A stretch of DNA of 64,000 nucleotides from the NCBI RefSeq assembly GCF_024129355.1, contig NZ_JAMXXP010000001.1:219653-283652 (forward strand), written 5' to 3'. Below are positions 27,814 through 37,560 of this stretch, one piece after another. The notes beneath the pieces were generated by a model. That model had not been told where the DNA came from, made no database searches, and was given only the letters and a program-made list of their open reading frames with translations. How positions within the stretch are numbered: the first letter of the stretch is position 1; every line of letters begins with the position of its first letter. The position numbers were made by a program, and so were the translations under genes. Origin of the DNA: Acinetobacter lwoffii. GTDB lineage: Bacteria; Pseudomonadota; Gammaproteobacteria; Pseudomonadales; Moraxellaceae.

Positions 27814-28779
27814 TTAAAATGGGCGGCTACCGGCCAGACTGATGCGTTTCAATAAACGGCGCTGATCCGCCGGGAATGGACGGCGTGAGTGCAAAGTCAC
27901 CTGATTGTCCCAGAACACGATATCGCCCACTTCCCAATGATGTTCATAAGCGAACTCAGGTTTTGAAATATGCTCACGTAATTTTTCGATCAGTTGACTG
28001 CCAGCCTGATCATCATAATTGACCAGCTCGACCTCGGTATGCGTGTTTAACCAAAGCGCTTTACGGCCAGATTCAGGATGGGTCCGCACCAGTGGGTGCG
28101 GATAGGCATGACTTAATATGGGCTGATCTTTAAAGCGATACAGCGGACTATTACCGTAACCTTGATCAACAGCCTGATCTTTAGTTTTTTGATGGCGCAC
28201 AAAAGGGTTATAAGTAATCAGTTGCAGCTGATCGATCTCTACCTTGGTTGCTTCATCGAGTGCATCATAAGCTTTAATGGTGTTGATCCAGCTAGTCTGC
28301 CCGCCGTCCTGAGGCAGTTCAATTGCATACAGAAGGGAACCAAAAGAAGGTAGGGGTGTCCATTGATGATCGGCATGTGGAGTGAGTTCACCATGCCCGG
28401 TATAATCTCCCTGACCGACGGCATTGGAAACCGGCACGACATCGGGTGGAACACCGCTATCGGACTGCGCAGCCAGTACCGGTGTGTCTGCACCTGGGCG
28501 GAAAATGGAACCGAAATAAGTTGAAAATGCCAGATACTGCAAATCATCCAGACTTTGCTGTTTGAAGATCAAAATCAGGTGCTCGGCCAGCGCCTGTTTT
28601 AATTTCAGAATGGTGTCAGATGACTGTGCTTTACGGGCATCCAGACCATAGACCACTGCGCCTAAGGCCTGATCTGTTTGCGGTACAATCTTGATTTCAG
28701 CCGGATGTTGAAATTGATCTTGCTGATGCCAGCGTGGGGCATCATGAATCGCTTGTGAAAGTTGGGTTAAGCTGGTCAT
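27814..28779 (-). CDS. TauD/TfdA-family Fe(II)/2-oxoglutarate dioxygenase
   Basis: About 321 residues. The family metal triad is visible: H and D in LTPHADHQWTP (about 135 and 137) and the distal His in VTLHSRRPFPA (about 297), followed by the 2-oxoglutarate-binding Arg in RRLLKRIS. Such enzymes hydroxylate sulfonates, aryloxyacids, carnitine precursors and others; I cannot tell the substrate. The gene follows an MFS transporter and a 44-codon membrane gene on the same strand, suggesting uptake and oxidation of one organic compound. No ssu or tau transporter genes are adjacent, so taurine use is not claimed. Confidence 0.9.
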   Translation of the reverse strand: MTSLTQLSQAIHDAPRWHQQDQFQHPAEIKIVPQTDQALGAVVYGLDARKAQSSDTILKLKQALAEHLILIFKQQSLDDLQYLAFSTYFGSIFRPGADTPVLAAQSDSGVPPDVVPVSNAVGQGDYTGHGELTPHADHQWTPLPSFGSLLYAIELPQDGGQTSWINTIKAYDALDEATKVEIDQLQLITYNPFVRHQKTKDQAVDQGYGNSPLYRFKDQPILSHAYPHPLVRTHPESGRKALWLNTHTEVELVNYDDQAGSQLIEKLREHISKPEFAYEHHWEVGDIVFWDNQVTLHSRRPFPADQRRLLKRISLAGSRPF

Positions 28780-28957
28780 TATCAAGTCTCAGAATTTTCT
28801 TATTGATCAAAATCTAAGAAAATTCCAGACTGAAATAAAATCAAAAGAAATGATAAGTTTATGAATAATCTAATATTTTTACTATTTAGTTGATTTTAAA
28901 ACATTTAACTTATTGTGCGATGGATTGCGCATTTTCTGCTGAGGATATTCCAGCAGT

Positions 28958-29092
28958 TTAGTGTGCGCAAAAAGCCTGATTAAAATATTCAAACAGCTGA
29001 GGGGTTTGAAACCACAGTCCAATCGACAAAGCCAGTAAAAGCAGGATTGCCACCACAATCGAGAGTTTGAGTTTCAACAGAGAATCAGTCAT
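28958..29092 (-). CDS. 44-residue single-pass membrane protein overlapping the MFS gene
   Basis: Starts MTDSLLKLKLSIVVAILLLL and has one strong hydrophobic helix (about 9-28), then WFQTPQLFEYFNQAFCAH. Its ATG overlaps the MFS stop by 8 bases (ATGACTGA), so it is probably translated by coupling with the transporter. Too small for standard gene finders. It may be a small partner of the transporter, though no family is recognised. Confidence 0.65.
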   Translation of the reverse strand: MTDSLLKLKLSIVVAILLLLALSIGLWFQTPQLFEYFNQAFCAH

Positions 29093-30299
29093 GGACGATT
29101 TGCTCCTCATTGACCCAGAAATGCACCAGTACGCCAAAAATGCTGAGGACAATTGATAGCATCCACACCGCATTATAATTGCCGCTCAAATCATGGTTGA
29201 CTCCACCGAGCCAGCCACCGAAAAACGAGCCAACCTGATGGGTGAAAAATACAATACCACTGAGCATGGTCAGATATTTCACCCCGAACATATTGGCCAC
29301 AATGCCATTGGTCAGCGGAACGGTCGATAACCAGAGTAATCCCATAATGACACCAAAGCTATAGACTGTCCATGTGCTGAGAGGCAGCATGAGAAAGGCA
29401 ATAATCGCAATTCCACGCAGGGCATATAATCCCATTAGCAGATGCGGTTTGGAATATTTTCCACCGAGCCAGCCGGCGGTATAGGTGCCTAGCACATTAA
29501 ACAGACCCACCAGTGCCAGAAAAATTGTACCAGTTATGGCATTAAAGCCATGATCAATCAGATAGCCAGGCAGGTGAATGCCAATAAAAACGACCTGAAA
29601 ACCACAAACAAAAAAGCCCATAGCCAGAAACCAGAAGGGTTTATGATTTTTCACCACCACCAGAATCTGTTTAAAACTGAGTGAGACTTTAGTGGGGGTA
29701 GCGGCCGCGTTGGGATGAACATACATCGGTGCTTTCAGCATCCAGGCCAATGGCACAATCAGTGCAATTAAAATGGCGCTGACTATCAGCGCCGCTGACC
29801 AGCCAACATTCTGTAATAGCAGAAGAGTTGAAGGCAGCATGATAAACTGGCCAAAAGAACCGGCTGCACTGGCAATACCCATCGCCAAACTGCGCTTTTC
29901 TGGTGGGGCAGCACGTCCAACTGCAGACAATAACACCGGAAATGAAGTAGCAGACAGGGCCAGACCCAGAATCAGACCCACACTCAGATTTAAAAGTAAG
30001 CCGGTCGAGCTGACTGCCATTAACAGTAGACCGATGGTATATAAGGCTCCGCCTACAGCTACCACAATCTTGCTGCCATATTTATCGGCAAATGCCCCGG
30101 TAATCGGCTGCACTGCACCCCAGATCAGGTTTTGCATGGCAATGGCCAAGCTAAAAACATTATGACCCCAGCCAAACTCTTCGCTCATCGGCACCAGATA
30201 CAAGCCAAATGCATGACGTACACCCAGTGACAGTGCCAAAATGATGGCGGATCCAATCAGCATAAAAATAAGAGCTTTGGAAAATTGACTGTCAGCCAT
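29085..30299 (-). CDS. MFS transporter
   Basis: 404-residue major-facilitator protein with 12 predicted helices. Typical motif A is visible after helix 2 as GAFADKYGSKIVV, and the N-terminal helix has LGVRHAFGLYLVPMSEEFGW, reminiscent of the monocarboxylate/aromatic-acid type. The substrate is unknown; the co-directional dioxygenase gene suggests an organic acid. First gene of a leftward MFS, small-protein, TauD unit. Confidence 0.88.
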   Translation of the reverse strand: MADSQFSKALIFMLIGSAIILALSLGVRHAFGLYLVPMSEEFGWGHNVFSLAIAMQNLIWGAVQPITGAFADKYGSKIVVAVGGALYTIGLLLMAVSSTGLLLNLSVGLILGLALSATSFPVLLSAVGRAAPPEKRSLAMGIASAAGSFGQFIMLPSTLLLLQNVGWSAALIVSAILIALIVPLAWMLKAPMYVHPNAAATPTKVSLSFKQILVVVKNHKPFWFLAMGFFVCGFQVVFIGIHLPGYLIDHGFNAITGTIFLALVGLFNVLGTYTAGWLGGKYSKPHLLMGLYALRGIAIIAFLMLPLSTWTVYSFGVIMGLLWLSTVPLTNGIVANMFGVKYLTMLSGIVFFTHQVGSFFGGWLGGVNHDLSGNYNAVWMLSIVLSIFGVLVHFWVNEEQIVHD

Positions 30300-30410
30300 A
30301 CGTCATTCATGCCTATAAAATTGATATGTATAGTATTCGATTCAAGCAAGAGAGGCGATTAAATAAATATTGATCAAAAGATAAATTTTTTTTATCAATA
30401 TTTTAAACCT

Positions 30411-30432
30411 AAAAAAACGGCCGAAGCCGTTT
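30411..30432 (-). terminator. Terminator of the OmpW-family gene
   Basis: Stem AAACGGC / GCCGTTT with a CGAA loop; on the minus strand the stem is followed by a seven-T run. Confidence 0.8.
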
Positions 30433-30454
30433 AATCAAATATCGGGTTTCAAAC

Positions 30455-31531
30455 TTAGAAACGCATCCCAATCCCGGCATAGGCCAGAATCGGATTGACT
30501 TCGATATCGGCTTTAGAGCGAATCAGTTCACCTAGATTTGCATCTGTCACCGTAATTGTCGTGTCATTTTTTAGATGTGCATAAGAGACTGAACCGACTG
30601 CAAACCAGGTGTCATTAAAGTCATAGCTAAAGCCGATCGTGGCCACAGGTGCGAAAGCATCGGATGCCTCAAGCTTTACTTTTGGATCGGCTTCACTTAG
30701 CTTACCTTCAAGGGAAGCTCCAGCATTGCCTTGTTTAATATTGGCAATCATATGTCCTGCAGCAATTAGGTCCTGCTCGGTACGTGAGTTAATTTCCAGT
30801 TCATTGAAATAGGCATACATCACACCTAAGCCGACATAAGGCCGGAATTTATTCACTCCGGTTTTACCAAAGTGATACTGGAATTCAAAGGCAGGTGTCC
30901 AGGCGCGGGCAGAGGCAGCCGGACCATAGGCTTCCAGATCAGTAATCTCGATATCTTTCTTCAGTATAATATCGATAGGAAGTTCAATATTGCCCAGAGT
31001 AGGGGTTGCTGTTCCCGAGAACGGTGCATAGATTTTACCTTTACCTTGCAGATCAACCTTGGGTGGAATGCCGGCTTTCATTTCAAAAGAAATATTATCG
31101 GTAAAATAGTAATTGGTCATAATGCCTAAAGTGGTGACATCATCCGCTGTCAGACCGGTACCTGGATTATCCCATTCAGACAGACCATTGATTTGAGTGG
31201 TTCCACTGATATTCGCTGGTAATGTACCTCCAGTGAAGAAACCCATCCCTTCTAATAATCCTTTCACTGTTCTCTGATCGACAGAAGGATCAAGATTATT
31301 AACGACCGTATCAACATTGATAGCGCCGTTTCTATAACTTTTACCGTTTTCGACAGCAGTATTCACTTTAAATGGTTGGGCCTTGCCTTGCGGCATCACA
31401 TGCAATGCACCGATTGATACCGAAAAGCGCTTAAAGCCATTTCCATCTTGCAAGCTAAAATAAGGGGAATCTGCATGCGCGACCATAGGTAAAGTGGCTA
31501 GGCCTGCCATACATGCCAGCAATGTTTTCAT
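30455..31531 (-). CDS. OmpW-family outer-membrane protein, enlarged
   Basis: 358 residues with a signal peptide cleaved after MVAHA (about residue 20). The C-terminal half has the OmpW/AlkL pattern: TLGIMTNYYFTDNISFEMKAGIPP, PAFEFQYHFG, FRPYVGLGVMYAYF, and a last strand ending in GIGMRF with terminal Phe for outer-membrane assembly. OmpW is usually about 210 residues, so two inserts (about residues 45-115 and 265-295) enlarge extracellular loops. The family forms an eight-strand barrel that passes hydrophobic molecules. Substrate unknown. GGAG precedes the start. Confidence 0.88.
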   Translation of the reverse strand: MKTLLACMAGLATLPMVAHADSPYFSLQDGNGFKRFSVSIGALHVMPQGKAQPFKVNTAVENGKSYRNGAINVDTVVNNLDPSVDQRTVKGLLEGMGFFTGGTLPANISGTTQINGLSEWDNPGTGLTADDVTTLGIMTNYYFTDNISFEMKAGIPPKVDLQGKGKIYAPFSGTATPTLGNIELPIDIILKKDIEITDLEAYGPAASARAWTPAFEFQYHFGKTGVNKFRPYVGLGVMYAYFNELEINSRTEQDLIAAGHMIANIKQGNAGASLEGKLSEADPKVKLEASDAFAPVATIGFSYDFNDTWFAVGSVSYAHLKNDTTITVTDANLGELIRSKADIEVNPILAYAGIGMRF

Positions 31532-31979
31532 TGATTTGGAACTCCATGTCCAGTTTGTTTATTCGTTTTTATAGTTCATTAATTATGTGAATTACATTAA
31601 AAAATTCAGTTATAGAACAACAGGTCAAAAGTTAATCGATAGTTAATATTGGTAACTACGGTATATTTTTTGTATATATCTCTTGAGTTTTAAAAAATGC
31701 ATAGTGTGTAAAATAATTATTTTTACCCTGCTAGCTTAAGTATAAAAATGAAGGAAATGTGCTCTTGAGAGCGTTAAAATTCAATCATATGAATTTTTAT
31801 CATAGAAGATATAGAGGAGAGTTTAGGCAAATTTTAGGCTGTATTAGTTCAAGCATTTACCATTATGGGATTATTTTTTATTTTTCCAAAACAATACCAT
31901 ATGAATTTATCCAAGATCCTGCTACCCAGTCGACTGAGTTTTTTTGTACAATAGCTGCATATATTATTGAGTGAATCAC
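31532..31979. other. AT-rich intergenic region, no confident gene
   Basis: Holds divergent promoters for the OmpW-family gene and the small gene at 31980. A 71-codon frame at 31759-31974 lacks a plausible composition and domain and is not called. Confidence 0.45.
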
Positions 31980-32159
31980 ATGAGCACCCAAACTCCTCCC
32001 AAAAAAAAGCCCCTGGTTAATTTACCTTTCCCGATCAAGCAAGCAGAGCAAAATGCTGCAGAAGAAGTTCTGGAAGATTTAAGACCAAGACCACAGCGTT
32101 ATGCTGACCGTACCTGGATGCCACCACGTGGTACTCGCCGTTCAATGGGCAAACGCTAA
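31980..32159 (+). CDS. Small basic protein of unknown function (59 aa)
   Basis: Proline- and arginine-rich, MSTQTPPKKKPLVNLPFP at the start and RTWMPPRGTRRSMGKR at the end, with a short acidic stretch between. Likely disordered and possibly nucleic-acid binding, though nothing proves it. A GTG nine bases upstream is an alternative start. A terminator follows within 15 bp, which supports a genuine transcription unit. Confidence 0.68.
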   Translation: MSTQTPPKKKPLVNLPFPIKQAEQNAAEEVLEDLRPRPQRYADRTWMPPRGTRRSMGKR

Positions 32160-32171
32160 TTGATCAGACTC

Positions 32172-32201
32172 AAAAAGCTATGATAAATCATGGCTTTTTT
32201 T
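32172..32201 (+). terminator. Terminator of the small basic gene
   Basis: Stem AAAAAGCTATGA / TCATGGCTTTTT with one G-T pair and loop TAAA, plus T run. Confidence 0.82.
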
Positions 32202-32395
32202 GTGGAAATTTTTAGGGAGTTGATGAGTAATATTTGATTCATCTTTCGCGCAAAGAGAAAATGGTGCTCTAATTTATCCAAATCTCTTTCAATTTTATTC
32301 TTAATAAAGCAAACGAAATATTTAAGCTCTCTAAATGCCGACCAAAATAAAATCCACACCTGGTTGATTTCATATTCGACATTTTAGCCGCCCAG

Positions 32396-32428
32396 AAAAA
32401 AAAGCCAATTCAAACATTGGCTTTTTTT
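32396..32428 (-). terminator. Terminator of the macro-like gene
   Basis: Stem AAAAGCCAA / TTGGCTTTT with an 8-base loop and long A and T flanks, 20 bp from the gene's stop. Nothing else is seen in 32202-32395. Confidence 0.85.
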
Positions 32429-32447
32429 GAAAGATATTTTGATAGCA

Positions 32448-33236
32448 CTAACGCATGCTTTTACGCGCTTTATTTTCCGGCTTCGGTGGCGCGATTTCTC
32501 TCTCGCCTTGCCAGACATCGATAAAATCTTTCTCGTTAATATTATAAAGTTCCAGTAGCGCTAAAATCACGCCTCCAAACAGCATGGCACCTTCTGAATG
32601 GCTTTGAAAATCGACCAGCTTGGTATTCAGATTATGCAGGATATCTTCAATTTCAAAGACACGTTCCCGTCCATTGCTGTCGGTCGGATAGATCTGGGTA
32701 TTTAAAATAATTCTCGCCAGACTTTTTTCATTTTCGGTCAAAGGCAGTTCTTCAATCAATTCATCACTGGCCGGAGTTAAAATGACCGAATCACGGAATA
32801 TGGTGTGTAAAAAATTTGCGCTTAATTTTGGCAGCGGCTTTTCGACAAAAGGACGGAAAGATTGCGGGAAAATGACATTGCGTGAGATGCCTTTAAACAT
32901 CGGTGCAATTTCCTCGACCTTATAACCTGCGATCCCACAGCCCAAGGAAGTAATAAAATATTTATTTTTAGGATGATTTTTGGTGTAAATCTTAAAGTCA
33001 TCAATATAGTGCTGGATTTGTGAGAGCGGCATTTGTTGCAAATGCTCGTTCATGGTGGGAATGGCATAGCTCTGACCCGCCCAGCCACGACCCACGCCCA
33101 TGACTGCACCAAAATGCTCAAGTGCCGTTCTAGCTGCTCCACCACCGTGTTGTCCAGCCAAGTTGCTGCCAAAAACAAAAACCGTATTTTCCGGAAGGGA
33201 TTTAACAATACTTTCATCGTGATAGTGGTAAGTCAT
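32448..33236 (-). CDS. Macro-domain-like protein
   Basis: 262 residues from the ATG at 33236. The N-terminal region reads VFVFGSNLAGQHGGGAA and continues with MGVGRGWAGQSYAIPT and FITSLGCGIAGYKVEEIAP, a pattern like macro domains that bind ADP-ribose (Asn and Gly-rich loops). The C-terminal 100 residues are helical and unassigned. Biochemical activity, whether ADP-ribose hydrolysis or binding, is inference. A GTG at 33338 would extend it by 34 residues, but the family-like sequence starts here. No partner toxin or ADP-ribosyltransferase gene is adjacent. Confidence 0.8.
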   Translation of the reverse strand: MTYHYHDESIVKSLPENTVFVFGSNLAGQHGGGAARTALEHFGAVMGVGRGWAGQSYAIPTMNEHLQQMPLSQIQHYIDDFKIYTKNHPKNKYFITSLGCGIAGYKVEEIAPMFKGISRNVIFPQSFRPFVEKPLPKLSANFLHTIFRDSVILTPASDELIEELPLTENEKSLARIILNTQIYPTDSNGRERVFEIEDILHNLNTKLVDFQSHSEGAMLFGGVILALLELYNINEKDFIDVWQGEREIAPPKPENKARKSMR

Positions 33237-33312
33237 AATTGTCGATTCTAGGCCATCCTGATCTTCATGTTGCCTTTGAAATGAAAAGGGGTCAAGGCAA
33301 AATTGTGCCGGA

Positions 33313-33411
33313 CTAGCCAAACAGATAGAGTATTTCACCCATAAGCCAAAACAGGATACCGAGTACGCCCAAATAAAGCTGCTGGCTGAAAATGATTAGT
33401 TTGTTCTGTAT
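33313..33411 (-). CDS. Possible 32-residue membrane peptide with ATA start
   Basis: Frame reads (I)QNKLIIFSQQLYLGVLGIL and then a hydrophobic end, ending at a TAG. An AGGGAA box stands just upstream of the ATA and an in-frame TAA lies directly before it. If ATA is the mutated start of a tiny single-pass membrane protein, the gene is now weakly expressed or dead. Purely speculative beyond the reading frame. Confidence 0.28.
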   Translation of the reverse strand: MQNKLIIFSQQLYLGVLGILFWLMGEILYLFG

Positions 33412-33598
33412 TTATTCCCTTTGTAACTGTATATTTTATTAATGATTTTTCAAAGCAGATAGCGATTAAAGCGCTAACAAATAATGAATAGTAATATTGT
33501 TTTATTTTACCAAACAGAAACCTAAGCAGGGATTGAGTAATTCCAATTTACCCTCATAATAAATCAAATCTATATCCGCAGCGAAGTCAGCGAAAGCT

Positions 33599-35620
33599 AT
33601 GAGTGATAAAAAGCCCTTTGAATTAGTGACCAGTTATCAACCAGCAGGCGATCAGCCACAGGCCATTGCAAAGCTGGTCAAAGGCATTGAACAGGGTTTT
33701 CATGATCAGCTTTTACTGGGGGTAACAGGCTCTGGTAAGACCTATACCATGGCCAATGTCATTGCCCAGACCCAGCGTCCGACCATAGTCATGGCACATA
33801 ACAAAACCTTGGCTGCGCAGCTTTACGGCGAATTTAAAGCGTTTTTCCCGAATAACGCCGTTGAGTATTTTGTCAGTTATTATGATTATTATCAGCCAGA
33901 AGCCTATGTTCCATCTTCAGATACTTTTATCGAGAAAGATGCTGCAATTAATGACCATATTGACCAGATGCGCCTTTCCGCAACCCGTTCACTCTTAGAG
34001 CGACGTGATGCAATTATTGTCGCTTCGGTGTCTGCCATTTATGGTTTGGGTGATCCGAATGCCTATATGAGCATGTTGCTGCATGTGGTGGAAGGCGATC
34101 GCATTGGCCGTGATGATATTATTCGCCGTCTGGTCGAGATGCAGTATTCGCGTAATGAACTGGAATTCCTGCGCGGTACTTATCGTATTCGCGGTGAAAT
34201 TATTGATATTTTTCCGGCAGAATCGGATCAGGATGCGATCCGGATTGAACTATTTGATGATGAAGTTGACTCTATTCGCTGGTTTGATCCGCTGACCGGG
34301 AAAATGGTTCGTAAAGTACCTCGTGTGACCATTTATCCTAAAAGCCACTATGTTACGCCTAAAGACAATTTATCCCGTGCGATTGAAACCATCCGAGACG
34401 AACTTAAAGATCGTCTGGTGTTCTTCCGGGAAAATGACAAACTGTTGGAAGCCCAGCGGATTGAACAGCGGACACGCTATGATCTGGAAATGATGCAGCA
34501 ATTAGGTTATACCAACGGCATTGAAAATTACTCACGTCATTTATCTGGACGCCCTGCGGGTGAAGCGCCGCCGACCTTGTTCGATTATATTCCGGATGAT
34601 GCCTTGCTGATTATTGATGAATCGCATGTGACGGTGCCGCAGATTGGTGCCATGTATAAGGGCGACCGTTCGCGTAAAGAAAATCTGGTCAATTACGGAT
34701 TCCGTTTGCCAAGCGCGCTGGATAACCGGCCAATGAAATTTGAGGAGTGGGAACGGATTGTGCCGACGACTGTGTATGTCAGCGCAACGCCCGCACGTTA
34801 CGAGCTGGAAAAGTCCCAGCAGATTGTCGAGCAGGTGGTACGCCCGACCGGTCTGATCGATCCAGAAATTGAAATTCGTCCAGTTCTGACGCAGGTCGAT
34901 GATGTGCTTTCCGAAATTAATCTGCGTAAAGATATTAATGAGCGGGTGCTGGTTACGACCTTGACGAAGCGTATGGCTGAAGATTTAACCTCTTATTTGA
35001 AAGAATATGGGATTAAGGTCGCTTATTTACACTCGGATATCGATACCGTCGAGCGGGTCAAAATCATTCATGAACTGCGTACTGGGGTGCATGATGTACT
35101 GGTCGGGATTAACCTGCTGCGTGAAGGGCTGGATATGCCGGAAGTGTCACTGGTCGCCATTCTGGATGCCGATAAAGAAGGTTTTCTGCGTTCTGAGCGT
35201 TCTCTCATTCAGACCATTGGTCGCGCTGCGCGTAACCTGAAAGGTAAGGCGATTTTGTATGCTGATCGCATTACTGATTCGATGCAGAAAGCCATTGATG
35301 AGACGGATCGTCGTCGTGCCAAGCAGATTCAGTTTAATGAAGAACATGGCATTACGCCGCGCAGTGCAGTGCGTCAGGTGATCAAGGAAATTGATACTGG
35401 TGAAGTATTGGATGATGATTCAATTGAATTGAAAGTCTCGGATCAGGCACGTGCGATCAGTGCCGATGAGCGGCATATCATGGCAGATCCGAAAATGTTT
35501 GCGAAACACATTAACAAGCTTGAAAAGGAAATGCTGAAAGCTTCCAAAGAGCTTCAGTTTGAGCAGGCTGCGCGTATGCGTGATGAAATTGTGCGTTTAA
35601 AAGCCCAGATGTTTGATTGA
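33599..35620 (+). CDS. uvrB: Excinuclease ABC subunit UvrB
   Basis: Damage-verifying helicase-like subunit of nucleotide excision repair. 673 residues, the normal length. Walker [11 protein letters not shown] near residue 43, the beta-hairpin region [24 protein letters not shown] box IIDESHV, motif [11 protein letters not shown], and a C-terminal UVR domain ([24 protein letters not shown]) that contacts UvrC. The interval upstream (33412-33598) has an imperfect AGCG-centred dyad but no obvious copy of the umuD operator. Confidence 0.98.
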   Translation: MSDKKPFELVTSYQPAGDQPQAIAKLVKGIEQGFHDQLLLGVTGSGKTYTMANVIAQTQRPTIVMAHNKTLAAQLYGEFKAFFPNNAVEYFVSYYDYYQPEAYVPSSDTFIEKDAAINDHIDQMRLSATRSLLERRDAIIVASVSAIYGLGDPNAYMSMLLHVVEGDRIGRDDIIRRLVEMQYSRNELEFLRGTYRIRGEIIDIFPAESDQDAIRIELFDDEVDSIRWFDPLTGKMVRKVPRVTIYPKSHYVTPKDNLSRAIETIRDELKDRLVFFRENDKLLEAQRIEQRTRYDLEMMQQLGYTNGIENYSRHLSGRPAGEAPPTLFDYIPDDALLIIDESHVTVPQIGAMYKGDRSRKENLVNYGFRLPSALDNRPMKFEEWERIVPTTVYVSATPARYELEKSQQIVEQVVRPTGLIDPEIEIRPVLTQVDDVLSEINLRKDINERVLVTTLTKRMAEDLTSYLKEYGIKVAYLHSDIDTVERVKIIHELRTGVHDVLVGINLLREGLDMPEVSLVAILDADKEGFLRSERSLIQTIGRAARNLKGKAILYADRITDSMQKAIDETDRRRAKQIQFNEEHGITPRSAVRQVIKEIDTGEVLDDDSIELKVSDQARAISADERHIMADPKMFAKHINKLEKEMLKASKELQFEQAARMRDEIVRLKAQMFD

Positions 35621-35765
35621 TTTTTGTTGCATTAAATCTTATTTAAATGACGTAAAATCAATCACAAACCAAACATAATGTAACAAATTTAGGAATTGGA
35701 TAAAGCTATTGTATGAACAGAATTTTTTTAAATAAATATTTTGTGAACATGCAATAGGTATCTTT

Positions 35766-36353
35766 ATGACAACTCAAAAATCTTCACGTACTGGATTAAA
35801 GCTGGCAAAAATTGCGGTGGGTAGTGCGGTTCTTCTCGGTTTGGGCGCCGCTACCATGGCCTATGCGAAAGAGGAGCCATTACCGACCATTGAGAAAGTT
35901 GAACTGGACCGTTATCTGGGAACATGGTACGAAGTAGCACGCAAGCCTTTGTATTTTCAAAATAAGTGTGATCGTGATGTTACAGCGACCTATACTTTAA
36001 ATGAAAATGGCAATATCGTGGTGGATAACCGCTGCATTAAAAAAGATGGTGAACAAACCCAGTCGCTGGGCGAGGCATTTGTGCAAAATCCACCGCAAAA
36101 TACCAAATTAAAAGTCAGTTTCTTGCCGGACTTTATTCGCTGGATTCCGGTCGCTCGTGGCGATTATTGGGTCTTAAAACTGGATGAAAATTATCAAACT
36201 GTTTTGGTCGGAGAGCCTAAACGCAAATATATGTGGATACTCTCACGTGATCCTCAATTGGATAAAAATGTGGTAAATGAATATTTACAATATGCACAGT
36301 CGGTGGGTTATGACCTGAGTGATGTAATTCATACTAAACAAACTCAAAGATAA
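35766..36353 (+). CDS. blc: Bacterial lipocalin (Blc-like)
   Basis: 195 residues. The lipocalin G-X-W motif is in RYLGTWYEVARKP (about 50-62), followed by FQNKCDRDVTATYTLNENG and GDYWVLKLDENYQTVLVGEP, and the C-terminal LSRDPQLDKNV. A hydrophobic N-terminal segment (about 17-33) ends AMAYA-like without the lipobox Cys of E. coli Blc, so it is probably periplasmic or membrane anchored rather than a lipoprotein. Binds lysophospholipid or fatty acids in the family. Terminator follows. Confidence 0.9.
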   Translation: MTTQKSSRTGLKLAKIAVGSAVLLGLGAATMAYAKEEPLPTIEKVELDRYLGTWYEVARKPLYFQNKCDRDVTATYTLNENGNIVVDNRCIKKDGEQTQSLGEAFVQNPPQNTKLKVSFLPDFIRWIPVARGDYWVLKLDENYQTVLVGEPKRKYMWILSRDPQLDKNVVNEYLQYAQSVGYDLSDVIHTKQTQR

Positions 36354-36371
36354 AAAGATCGTCTTAATGGG

Positions 36372-36395
36372 AACCATGCTATGGCATGGTTTTTT
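36372..36395 (+). terminator. Terminator of blc
   Basis: Stem AACCATGC / GCATGGTT with a 4-base loop and T run. Confidence 0.85.
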
Positions 36396-36515
36396 ATTTT
36401 ATGAGTCGAAAGACAATCTAAAATCGAGAGATAACTACATTTTAAATAGATGAAGCATCAAGCTTTCTATTGTACTAATCGTTATAATGCCGGCGAATGA
36501 AAGTAGAGTTTAACT

Positions 36516-37454
36516 ATGTATAAAGGCATCGCGTTATCTGTCTTGGCCTCTGTGGTTTTTGGAGTGCTGTATGTATTTACGCCTTTTTTACAGCCTTTAG
36601 ATAGTGAACAGACTTTTGCTTGGCGTATGCTGGCGACTTTACCATTCCTCACAGCCTTTATGTGGTGGTCGGGTGATCTGAAACATATTAGCAATATCTT
36701 TAAGCGGGTGTTGCAACAGCCTTCATTCTTGATCTGGTTGCTGATCAGTTCACTGTTGTGTACCACGCAATTGTGGTTATTTCTATGGGGACCTATCAAT
36801 GGCCGTGGCCTCGAAGTCTCGCTCGGTTATTTTCTGCTACCTCTGGTGATGGTGCTGGTCGGCTGTGTGCTTTATAAAGAAAAATTGTCATCTTTCCAGA
36901 TGGTCGCCGTTGCTCTGGCAATGTTGGGGGTAGGGCATGAAATCTGGCGGATCGGTTCAATCGCATGGGAAACGGTCTATGTCGCTTTAGCTTATCCACT
37001 TTATTTCTTTATGCGGCGTAAATTCGCGACCGATCATCTTGGTGGATTCTGGTGGGATCTATTTCTGATTTTGCCTGTGGCATTTTATTTGGGCTTTATC
37101 TATAGCGATTCTATGTCGCTTATGTTGAGTCATTCTCATTTGATCCTGGCAGTTCTTGGATTGGGCTTTTTAAGTGCGCTCGGTTTAGGTAGCTATATTT
37201 TGGCTAGCCGATATTTACCTTTTGTCATCTTTGGGCTGTTGAGTTATCTGGAGCCGGTACTGCTCGCTTTTGCCTCGATGGCACTGGGTGAGCGTGTGGA
37301 ATCAGGTGAATGGCTGACCTATATTCCAATCTGGCTAGCTGTATTATTGCTGGTTGTGGAAGGAATATTGCATTTAAAACAGCAGCAGCTGAAGAAATAT
37401 GAGCTGGCAAATAAAGCTGTACAGCTGGAAAAACTCAGGAAAAATAATGAATAA
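36516..37454 (+). CDS. rarD: EamA/RarD-family transporter
   Basis: 312-residue drug/metabolite transporter with ten predicted membrane helices in two EamA repeats. Starts with GIALSVLASVVFGVLYVFTPFLQPLDSEQTFAWR-like helices (quoted in part), and contains WLFLWGPINGRGLEVSLGYFL and PFVIFGLLSYLEPVLLAFASM, as in RarD. E. coli RarD relates to chloramphenicol sensitivity; the transported compound is unknown. A basic cytoplasmic tail closes the protein. Confidence 0.85.
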   Translation: MYKGIALSVLASVVFGVLYVFTPFLQPLDSEQTFAWRMLATLPFLTAFMWWSGDLKHISNIFKRVLQQPSFLIWLLISSLLCTTQLWLFLWGPINGRGLEVSLGYFLLPLVMVLVGCVLYKEKLSSFQMVAVALAMLGVGHEIWRIGSIAWETVYVALAYPLYFFMRRKFATDHLGGFWWDLFLILPVAFYLGFIYSDSMSLMLSHSHLILAVLGLGFLSALGLGSYILASRYLPFVIFGLLSYLEPVLLAFASMALGERVESGEWLTYIPIWLAVLLLVVEGILHLKQQQLKKYELANKAVQLEKLRKNNE

Positions 37455-37560
37455 TGCTGTTTGCATAATAGTTATATTCGTCAGACAATATTGACCTGAT
37501 TATTTTCAAAATCGTCTACTTTGTTTAAAAGAATGTTTTCTATATTTTAAGGGGATAAAC

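Noticed and set aside
31759..31974. 71-codon frame upstream of the small basic gene
   Set aside because: Composition rich in Tyr, Phe and Ile, no ribosome-binding site; looks like chance in AT-rich DNA.
32156..32359. 67-codon minus-strand frame between two terminators
   Set aside because: Starts and ends inside terminator regions; no protein-like signature.
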